Shown: positions 1 to 5,050 of the stretch, in pieces
Layout: each line of letters starts with the position of its first letter
How positions within the stretch are numbered: position 1 is the stretch's first letter
NCBI GenBank assembly: GCA_014729565.1
Contig: WJJR01000194.1
Span: forward strand, 1 to 5,050
Length of the DNA stretch: 5,050 nucleotides
Source: Candidatus Zixiibacteriota bacterium
GTDB taxonomy: Bacteria > Zixibacteria > MSB-5A5 > WJJR01
Direction of reading: 5' to 3'
Program-made: the position numbers and the translations under genes
Notes under the pieces: generated by a model
What the model saw: only the letters and a program-made list of their open reading frames with translations
Told to the model about the DNA's origin: nothing
Databases searched by the model: none

Positions 1-3
1 ACC

Positions 4-28
4 GGTGCGGCTAAGAGCCGCACCTACG
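4..28 (-). repeat. GC-rich intergenic hairpin, copy 1 (REP-like)
   Basis: The sequence shows a perfect 9-bp stem, GGTGCGGCT (4-12) and AGCCGCACC (16-24), closed by a 3-nt loop. It is followed by TACG, so the complementary strand opens with CGTAGG directly into the stem. That opening matches the one at 2315. No T-run follows on the + strand, so it is not a classical intrinsic terminator. A copy of a dispersed REP-like palindrome is the best reading. Its left boundary may lie outside the window, and whether it ends an upstream gene cannot be seen. Confidence 0.55.
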
Positions 29-133
29 CGAGGTTATGATTGTCTCATTCAGTGACATCATCTGGTCTGGAGTCAACACACGACTTTTTCAACAGGCCCT
101 TGAGCCAGGTGACAGAGACCCAATTATCGCACC

Positions 134-153
134 AAAACCGTTTCAACGGTTTT
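134..153. terminator. AT-flanked inverted repeat, possible weak bidirectional terminator
   Basis: AAAACCGTT (134-142) and AACGGTTTT (145-153) are perfectly complementary around a 2-nt centre; a realistic fold has a 7-bp stem and a 6-nt loop. The right arm ends in a T4 run and the left arm begins with an A4 run, so transcripts from either strand would have a stem ending in a short U-tract. The GC core is only three base pairs and the U-tract is part of the stem, so termination strength is doubtful. A symmetric protein-binding site is the main alternative. Confidence 0.3.
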
Positions 154-169
154 CCCATGGCCTTATCTT

Positions 170-198
170 CGTAGCACCCGGCACCAGCCGGGTGCTAC
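170..198 (+). repeat. Perfect 12-bp-stem hairpin, copy 2 (REP-like), upstream of the peptidase gene
   Basis: GTAGCACCCGGC (171-182) and GCCGGGTGCTAC (187-198) pair perfectly over 12 bp around the loop ACCA. The preceding base gives the opening CGTAG, also found in the other intergenic hairpins here. The downstream bases are TGTTAAGAG, not a U-tract, so it is unlikely to be an intrinsic terminator. It ends 54 bases before the chosen peptidase start. If transcribed as part of the leader it would form a stable stem that could affect RNA stability. Confidence 0.7.
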
Positions 199-241
199 TG
201 TTAAGAGATGCGCTGTGCCACAACGCTCACTGACCACCGCT

Positions 242-246
242 GGGAG
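242..246 (+). promoter_or_regulatory. Ribosome binding site of the peptidase gene
   Basis: GGGAG lies 6 nt before the ATG at 253. It decides between that start and the in-frame ATG at 208, which has no comparable site and would place 15 hydrophilic residues in front of a normal signal peptide. Confidence 0.65.
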
Positions 247-252
247 CAACCG

Positions 253-2055
253 ATGCCGAACGCTCGCAGACTTTGCTCATGGATGGCCGTCTGTTTGGTG
301 ACACTCCTGAACTCGGCCATCATCACACACGCCCAGGACTTCGCCACCGTCGCCGAAAGGACCGACTATCGCCTGACCGCAACGTACGACGAGACCGTCG
401 ACTACGCTGAGCGTCTCGCGGAGGCATCGGAATGGGTTCATCTCGATACCTTCGGTGTCACCCAGCAGGAACGCGAGATGATTGTCCTGATCGTGTCGAA
501 CGATCGCGCCTTCACCCCGGCCGAGGCGGTCGCGACCGGCAAAGTGAAGGTGTTGGTGCAAAACGGCATCCATTCCGGTGAAATCTGCGGTAAAGAGGCG
601 AGCTTTGCGCTGATTCGTGACATGGTCATCACGCGCGAGAAAGACCATCTGCTCGACCAGATGATCTTAATCGACATCCCGATTTTCAGTGTCGATGCAC
701 ATGAGAACAACTCGTGGGATACCCGTGCCAACCAGTACGGTCCGGAGAACGCCGGCTTCCGCGCCACCGCACAGGGCTATAATCTAAACCGTGATTTCCT
801 CAAAGCCGACGCGGTTGAAATGCAGGCATGGTTACGCCTCTGGCAGAAGTGGCAGCCCCACTTCCTCATTGATGATCATGTCACCGACGGTGTCGACTGG
901 CAGTACGAAATCCTCTACACCCTGCCGTGGCATCTGAGCGCCGCACCGAGCATTCAAAACTGGACCCTGTCGACATTCGATCCCGATCTCAAGCGCCGCA
1001 TTGGCGAAACCGAATTCAAAATGTTTCCCTATGCCTGGCCGGTCGGCGAAACCTACGAAGCCGGGGTGTCAACGTACGTTCCTTCACCCCGCTACTCCAC
1101 CGGGTACGCCGCACTCTGGAACCGTCCGGGAATGCTTGTCGAGATTCACTCACTCAAAGACTTCAAGACGCGTGTCTTGTCGAATTATGCGTTACTCGAA
1201 GCCGTCTTCGCCAGTTTGAACGATCATTCCGAATCGCTCATCGCGGCCGTCGAAAAGGCCGAAGCGGAAACCGTTCAGGGGCTGACCGAACCGTATCCGA
1301 TCTCGTTTAAGCGTGACGGCGACTCGACAATGGTTGACATCCATGGATACGAAATGGAGGTGATCGAAAGCGATGTCAGCGGCGGGACATACGTGACGTA
1401 TGATCGCGACAAACCAAAGACGTATCGGGTGCCGTTTTACAGCACCTTCGAGCTTAATCAGACGATCACCCCACCCCGCGCCTATCTTATCCCGCAGGAA
1501 TGGATCGACCAGATTGCGCGGCTGGCCCTGCACGATGTCCAACTTGATGAATTGACATCGCCGCTCACGGCCACTGTCGAGCAGTACCATCTCGACAGCG
1601 TTGAATGGAGCCTGGATCCCTACGAAGGCCACTTCCGCACACGCTTCCAGAGCACCAAGCACGAGACCACCATGACCTTCCCGACCGGCACCGTTGTGGT
1701 CGACATGCATCAGCCAGCGGCCAAAGTGGCCATGCATGCCCTCGAACCCGATGCGCGGGACTCGTTTGTCCGCTGGGGGTTGTGGCATACGATCTTCGAG
1801 CGTAAGGAGTACATCGAGGCCTACACCATCGATCCAATGGCCGAGGAGATGCTGGCCGGCAGCCGGTCCCTGCGCGCTGAATTTGAGGCGCTGCTCGACG
1901 CTGACACGGCTTTTGCCAATAGTCCCTGGGCGCGACGGATGTTCTTCTACGAACGCAGCCCCCAGTTCGAGCCGCAGATCGGGCTGTATCCGGTGGTGCG
2001 TCTCATGGGGGATCTCCCGGAGACCGCCCCCCATCGCCCCAGACAACCCCAATGA
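253..2055 (+). CDS. Exported M14-family zinc carboxypeptidase-like protein
   Basis: This is a 600-residue putative metallopeptidase that would hydrolyse peptide bonds, probably at C-terminal residues, outside the cytoplasm. An N-terminal signal peptide is visible: Arg5-Arg6, a hydrophobic core at about 11-24, and a probable cut after THA (27). The M14 catalytic pattern is complete: zinc ligands His107 and Glu110 in GIHSGE, Asn179-Arg180 in NLNRDF (substrate carboxylate binding in carboxypeptidase A), His209 in LIDDH as third zinc ligand, and Glu297 in LVEIHS as the general acid/base. The catalytic domain covers about 40-335. A beta-rich C-terminal region follows, with a block at about 487-524 (QPAAKVAMHALEP, then WGLWHTIFERKEYIEAY) that I recall as typical of the large secreted M14-like proteins, and a conserved-looking end, LYPVVR (578-583). 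Cys8 is not in a lipobox, so a lipoprotein is unlikely. The true substrate is unknown; a peptide amidase or cell-wall peptide hydrolase cannot be excluded. The start was chosen from the ribosome binding site and signal peptide. It appears to be a stand-alone gene. Confidence 0.88.
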   Translation: MPNARRLCSWMAVCLVTLLNSAIITHAQDFATVAERTDYRLTATYDETVDYAERLAEASEWVHLDTFGVTQQEREMIVLIVSNDRAFTPAEAVATGKVKVLVQNGIHSGEICGKEASFALIRDMVITREKDHLLDQMILIDIPIFSVDAHENNSWDTRANQYGPENAGFRATAQGYNLNRDFLKADAVEMQAWLRLWQKWQPHFLIDDHVTDGVDWQYEILYTLPWHLSAAPSIQNWTLSTFDPDLKRRIGETEFKMFPYAWPVGETYEAGVSTYVPSPRYSTGYAALWNRPGMLVEIHSLKDFKTRVLSNYALLEAVFASLNDHSESLIAAVEKAEAETVQGLTEPYPISFKRDGDSTMVDIHGYEMEVIESDVSGGTYVTYDRDKPKTYRVPFYSTFELNQTITPPRAYLIPQEWIDQIARLALHDVQLDELTSPLTATVEQYHLDSVEWSLDPYEGHFRTRFQSTKHETTMTFPTGTVVVDMHQPAAKVAMHALEPDARDSFVRWGLWHTIFERKEYIEAYTIDPMAEEMLAGSRSLRAEFEALLDADTAFANSPWARRMFFYERSPQFEPQIGLYPVVRLMGDLPETAPHRPRQPQ

Positions 2056-2314
2056 CCGGCCTATTCCAATCGCGATTTTGACCGATCATTGACTAGGTAA
2101 GCGAAACCGGGGCAGCGACATCCGTGTTGAATGGTAGGATAGTCATAGGGATGAGGTTCACGACGCGCAGTTCCGGTGCGTACATGCGGGCTGAGACGAT
2201 CTGATTGCCAGGGGGATGAGCAATTGCAGCACCAGGAACGATCAAACGACTGTGATGAAAGGATCAATTCGCTCGGATTGGTACAAATAGATACCCTTGT
2301 CAGACAGGATGCTC

Positions 2315-2339
2315 CGTAGGGGCGCACGGATGTGCGCCC
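2315..2339 (+). repeat. GC-rich intergenic hairpin, copy 3 (REP-like)
   Basis: After the opening CGTAG (2315-2319), GGGCGCAC (2320-2327) pairs perfectly with GTGCGCCC (2332-2339) around the loop GGAT. The layout (CGTAG, GC-rich arm, 3-4-nt loop, matching arm) is the same as copy 1 read on the other strand, but the arm sequence differs and the pairing is kept. GCCC follows rather than a U-tract, which argues against an intrinsic terminator. It sits 72 bases before the glgP start. Confidence 0.6.
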
Positions 2340-2361
2340 GCCCGGCAACGCGGACGCCGCA

Positions 2362-2377
2362 GATGGCCCGCGCCATC
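2362..2377 (+). other. Short hairpin in the glgP leader
   Basis: GATGGC (2362-2367) and GCCATC (2372-2377) form a perfect 6-bp stem with loop CCGC. It ends 21 bases before the ribosome binding site. It does not overlap that site, so it would not directly block translation. A stem this short occurs by chance fairly often in GC-rich DNA; a regulatory role is speculative. Confidence 0.25.
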
Positions 2378-2398
2378 GACCATGCCGAATGATGATTT

Positions 2399-2403
2399 AG
2401 GAG
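2399..2403 (+). promoter_or_regulatory. Ribosome binding site of glgP
   Basis: AGGAG lies 8 nt before the ATG at 2412, a near-consensus Shine-Dalgarno site that fixes the start. The protein then begins right before the N-terminal DUF3417 domain, as expected. Confidence 0.8.
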
Positions 2404-2411
2404 ACTAACGG

Positions 2412-4988
2412 ATGAGAGCTCTTCGTACGATAGAAGTTCAACCCGAACTACCGGACCGGCTGTCCGGACTCTTGGAATTGGCCTACGATTTCTGGTGGTG
2501 TTGGCAGCCCGATGTCATCCAGTTGTTCCGCCGCATGGATCCCGAACTCTGGGACCGCACCAACCACAACCCCGTGCTCATGCTCGGTTCGATGCAGCAG
2601 GACCGCTTCGTCCAGATGAACAGCGATGAAGGCTTTATTGCACAGCTCGACCGGCTGGTGGAACGGCTACGGAGCTACCACAAAGAGCAGGCCTGGTTTG
2701 CCAAAACTCACGGAGCAACCGACCAGCCCAAAATCGCCTACTTCTCGGCCGAATACGGGCTCGATGAATGTCTGGCGATCTACTCCGGTGGCCTCGGAAT
2801 TCTGGCCGGTGACCACCTGAAATCCGCCAGCGAGTTGGGCATTCCGCTGATCGGTGTCGGCTTGCTGTATCAGAAGGGGTATTTCAAACAGTACCTCAAT
2901 CCCGACGGTTGGCAGCAGGAAACCTATCCGATCAACGACTTCTTCAATTTGCCGCTAAATCTCGTGCATGGCGCCGACGGGAAACCGCTGCGCGTCTCGA
3001 TGGAATTCCCCGGACGCCAGGTGCATGCACAAGTGTGGCAGGTGCGTGTCGGGCGCATTCGCCTGATGTTGCTCGACACCAACATCGCCGAAAACGCGCC
3101 ACCCGATCGTGCCATCACCGATGAACTGTACGGTGGCGACAAGGTCCACCGTCTGCAGCAGGAAATCGTACTCGGCATCGGCGGCATGCGCATGCTGATG
3201 GCGTTGGGGTGGGATTGTCTCGCCACCCATCTCAATGAAGGACACAGTGCCTTCTGCACTCTCGAACGCGTGCGTGTGTTGGTCAATGAGCGAAAACTGC
3301 CGCTGTGCCAGGCATTCGAACTGATTCGTAAGAGCACGGTCTTTACGACTCATACACCGGTTCCGGCGGGCATCGACGAATTCCCCGAGCCGCTGATGCG
3401 CGAGTATTTCGCCAATTACGCACGCGCACTGGGGATGACCTGGCATGATTTCATGGCGCTCGGCCGTCTCACCGAATCCGACGGTACGCATTCGTTCAAC
3501 ATGGCGCGGCTGGCATTGAACCTGTCGTACCGCACGAACGGGGTGTCGAAGCTGCACGGTGAGGTGTCGCGCCGCATGTGGCATTACGGCTGGCCCGATC
3601 TGCCGCTCGAGGAGACGCCAATTGCATCGGTGACGAACGGTATTCATTCGCGCTCGTGGCTGTCGTACGAAATGTCCGAACTGTTCGACCGTTACCTCGG
3701 CCCGGCGTGGGTGAACAAACCCGCTGATCAGACTATCTGGGAACGCGTCAACGATATCCCCGATGAAGAACTCTGGCGCACGCATGAACGCCGTCGCGAA
3801 CGACTGGTCGCATTTGCCCGTCGACGGTTACGGGTCCAACTGAAAGCGCGCGGCGCTACCGAGCATGAAGTCCGTCAGGCAGCCGAGGTGCTCGATCCGA
3901 CAACGTTGACCATCGGCTTTGCCCGCCGTTTCGCCACTTACAAACGCGCGACATTGCTGTTCCGCAATCACGAACGCCTGGCGGGGATATTGAGCAATCC
4001 CCAGCAGCCGATCCAGATCATCATTGCCGGCAAAGCGCACCCGCAGGATCACGAAGGCAAGGAACTGATCAAAGAAATCATCCACTTCGCCAGCAACGAT
4101 CCGGCGCGCCGTCATGTTGTGTTCCTCGAAAACTACGATATGAACATCGCGCGGCAATTGGTGCAGGGCGTCGACTTGTGGCTGAACACACCGCGCCGTC
4201 CGATGGAAGCGTGCGGCACCAGCGGCATGAAAGTGGTCTTCAACGGTGGCCTCAACCTGAGCATCCTCGACGGGTGGTGGGCCGAGATCTTCAATCGCGA
4301 AGTCGGCTGGTCCATCGGTTCCGGTGAGGATTATACCGACTGGGCGTTACAGGATCAGGTCGAAGCGAACATGCTGTACCATCTCCTTGAAGATGAAGTC
4401 GCACCGCTGTTCTATGATCGCGGCGCCGATGGTCTGCCGCGCGGCTGGATCGCCAAAATGCGCAGCTCGATGCGCATGATCTGTCCGGAGATGAACGCCA
4501 ACCGCATGGTGCGCGAATACACCGAACGGTTTTATCTCCCGGCAATTGCCGATGCCGAATCACTGACCAGGAACACCGATATGCTGACGACGTATTGCGA
4601 TTGGCGTGGCGAAGTTGTCAAGAACTGGAACAGTGTCGCCATCACCGGTGTCGAATCGCTGTCGGATGGACGTGTCCGTGTCGGCCAACCAATTCGTGTG
4701 AAAGCCACAGTGAATCTGGGATCGTTGAAGCCCGAAGATGTCGCCGTGCAATTGTACATCGGTCCGCTCGATCCGAATCGTGAATTTGTCGAAGCGCACA
4801 CGATTCGTATGAGCCAGGTCGATACGACCGAGAACGGCTGGTGGCAATTCGTCGGCGAAACCACAAGCCCGCGCAGTGGCCGTTTCGGATATTCGGTCCG
4901 TGTCCTCCCCGCCCACGAAATGATGACCCACCCGTTCGAGCTGCGCTTAGTCCGCTGGCCCGCGGCACAGTTGGCGGAGCACACGTAA
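2412..4988 (+). CDS. glgP: Alpha-glucan (glycogen/maltodextrin) phosphorylase, DUF3417-containing type
   Basis: This 858-residue GT35 enzyme uses phosphate to remove glucose units from the non-reducing ends of alpha-1,4-glucans, giving glucose-1-phosphate in the cytosol. The N-terminal DUF3417 domain covers about 12-120 and carries the aromatic block DFWWCWQ (26-32). The phosphorylase body follows: YFSAEYGLDE (110-119), GGLGILAGDH (126-135), HLNEGHSAF (273-281), and THTPVPAG (313-320) with the active-site His314. RRFATYKR (505-512) aligns with the KRIHEYKR phosphate-site segment of muscle phosphorylase, making Arg506 and Lys511 the likely phosphate contacts. EACGTSGMK (599-607) holds the pyridoxal-phosphate lysine, Lys607. 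The C-terminal part (about 740-850) looks like a beta-sandwich; its role is unknown. No signal peptide is seen, and the length is normal for this subfamily. The subfamily lacks the classical eukaryotic N-terminal regulatory segment, so AMP or phosphorylation control is not expected. No glgA, glgB or glgX is adjacent in the window. The reading frame is intact. GlgP identity is firm; preference for glycogen versus short maltodextrins is not readable from sequence. Confidence 0.96.
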   Translation: MRALRTIEVQPELPDRLSGLLELAYDFWWCWQPDVIQLFRRMDPELWDRTNHNPVLMLGSMQQDRFVQMNSDEGFIAQLDRLVERLRSYHKEQAWFAKTHGATDQPKIAYFSAEYGLDECLAIYSGGLGILAGDHLKSASELGIPLIGVGLLYQKGYFKQYLNPDGWQQETYPINDFFNLPLNLVHGADGKPLRVSMEFPGRQVHAQVWQVRVGRIRLMLLDTNIAENAPPDRAITDELYGGDKVHRLQQEIVLGIGGMRMLMALGWDCLATHLNEGHSAFCTLERVRVLVNERKLPLCQAFELIRKSTVFTTHTPVPAGIDEFPEPLMREYFANYARALGMTWHDFMALGRLTESDGTHSFNMARLALNLSYRTNGVSKLHGEVSRRMWHYGWPDLPLEETPIASVTNGIHSRSWLSYEMSELFDRYLGPAWVNKPADQTIWERVNDIPDEELWRTHERRRERLVAFARRRLRVQLKARGATEHEVRQAAEVLDPTTLTIGFARRFATYKRATLLFRNHERLAGILSNPQQPIQIIIAGKAHPQDHEGKELIKEIIHFASNDPARRHVVFLENYDMNIARQLVQGVDLWLNTPRRPMEACGTSGMKVVFNGGLNLSILDGWWAEIFNREVGWSIGSGEDYTDWALQDQVEANMLYHLLEDEVAPLFYDRGADGLPRGWIAKMRSSMRMICPEMNANRMVREYTERFYLPAIADAESLTRNTDMLTTYCDWRGEVVKNWNSVAITGVESLSDGRVRVGQPIRVKATVNLGSLKPEDVAVQLYIGPLDPNREFVEAHTIRMSQVDTTENGWWQFVGETTSPRSGRFGYSVRVLPAHEMMTHPFELRLVRWPAAQLAEHT

Positions 4989-5050
4989 GCGTACGGTATG
5001 GGGGGAGCGAGCCTCTCCTGCTCTGCGAAGTCGCTACGTAGCACGAGCTG
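4989..5050. other. 3' flank of glgP with a possible truncated hairpin element
   Basis: Sixty-two bases follow the TAA stop. No U-tract terminator is visible. The last 14 bases, CGTAGCACGAGCTG (5037-5050), share the first 8 bases CGTAGCAC with the hairpin at 170-198 and could be the left arm of a fourth element cut by the window edge. The matching right arm would lie outside, so this cannot be confirmed here. Confidence 0.35.

Larger units (their letters stand above)
29..241. other. Non-coding upstream region of the peptidase gene
   Basis: No credible gene is seen. A 65-codon reading frame at 36-233 runs straight through both inverted repeats and has no ribosome binding site or recognisable domain. 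A weak promoter-like pair, TTGAGC (100-105) and AATTAT (122-127) with a 16-nt spacer, is the best candidate I can find for the peptidase promoter, but it is too degenerate to call as a feature. A stretch at 82-99, GACTTTTTCAACAGGCCC, looks like a repeat tip and is discussed in the findings. Confidence 0.5.
2056..2411. other. 356-bp intergenic region with no credible gene
   Basis: This gap separates the peptidase and glgP. I find no convincing gene on either strand. A 95-codon minus-strand frame (2061-2348) is rich in Ser, Arg and Cys and starts inside the hairpin at 2315-2339; it looks non-coding. No strong sigma-70 pair is visible: TTGACC (2078) and TTGACT (2089) have no good -10 at 16-18 nt. 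No U-tract terminator follows the peptidase stop; only a 10-bp palindrome, AATCGCGATT (2068-2077), is seen there. The region does hold the hairpins at 2315-2339 and 2362-2377. The glgP promoter is presumably here but cannot be placed. Confidence 0.6.

Noticed and set aside
36..233. 65-codon + strand reading frame upstream of the peptidase
   Set aside because: It crosses two inverted repeats, has no ribosome binding site, no recognisable domain, and overlaps the leader of the real gene.
208..252. Earlier in-frame ATG for the peptidase
   Set aside because: It has no Shine-Dalgarno site and would put 15 polar residues before a standard signal peptide; the ATG at 253 has GGGAG at 6 nt.
1388..1402. 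Palindrome CATACGT-G-ACGTATG inside the peptidase gene
   Set aside because: It encodes the TYVTYD segment in frame and is isolated; chance in coding DNA is the simplest explanation. The same applies to AACGTACGTT at 1071-1080.
1192..2052. 286-codon minus-strand reading frame inside the peptidase gene
   Set aside because: It is antisense to a protein with clear family motifs; long antisense frames are common in GC-rich genes, and its translation shows no domain.
2093..2185. 30-codon minus-strand frame beginning MYAPELRVVNL
   Set aside because: Its composition is protein-like, but there is no ribosome binding site, it is very short, and nothing in it is recognisable; a gene remnant is possible but unsupported.
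2255..2290. 11-codon + strand frame (MKGSIRSDWYK) as a possible leader peptide for glgP
   Set aside because: It has no run of regulatory codons, no terminator/antiterminator pair and no clear ribosome binding site.
2061..2348. 95-codon minus-strand reading frame in the gap between the genes
   Set aside because: It starts in the hairpin at 2315-2339, has a Ser/Cys/Arg-rich composition, and resembles no family I know.
2955..3785. 276-codon minus-strand reading frame inside glgP
   Set aside because: It is a shadow of a well-conserved phosphorylase; its product is His/Arg-rich with no recognisable motif.
253..4988. Peptidase and glgP as one operon or a joint novel system
   Set aside because: There are 356 bases between them with a hairpin element, the products act in different compartments on unrelated substrates, and no linking gene is present.

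Overview
The window holds two complete protein genes, both on the + strand, in moderately GC-rich bacterial DNA. The first (253-2055) encodes an exported M14-family zinc carboxypeptidase-like protein with a signal peptide and the full set of catalytic residues. The second (2412-4988) encodes the short, DUF3417-containing type of alpha-glucan (glycogen/maltodextrin) phosphorylase, GlgP. Both starts are supported by purine-rich ribosome binding sites at good spacing.

Layout: 1-252 is non-coding and contains three small inverted repeats, including a perfect 12-bp-stem hairpin just upstream of the peptidase gene. 253-2055 is the peptidase. 2056-2411 is a 356-bp gap with no credible gene; it contains another GC-rich hairpin and a short leader hairpin before glgP. 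2412-4988 is glgP. 4989-5050 is a short 3' flank that ends in what may be the start of another hairpin element.

The two genes do not look like an operon or a shared pathway. One product is exported and acts on peptides; the other is cytosolic and releases glucose-1-phosphate from storage glucan. The gap between them is long and contains a palindrome, and no third gene links them. I see no defence system, mobile-element gene, CRISPR array, tRNA or rRNA.

The organism cannot be named with certainty. The signal peptide, the Shine-Dalgarno sites and this combination of protein families fit a Gram-negative-like bacterium. Intergenic hairpins opening with CGTAG resemble, from memory, those in genomes of FCB-group or candidate phyla such as Zixibacteria; this is a low-confidence inference. 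The most interesting non-genic signal is that family of intergenic hairpins: two share the opening CGTAGG and one CGTAGC, and each has a different but self-complementary stem. This looks like REP-type repeat behaviour rather than a new system. Overall this is an ordinary metabolic region.
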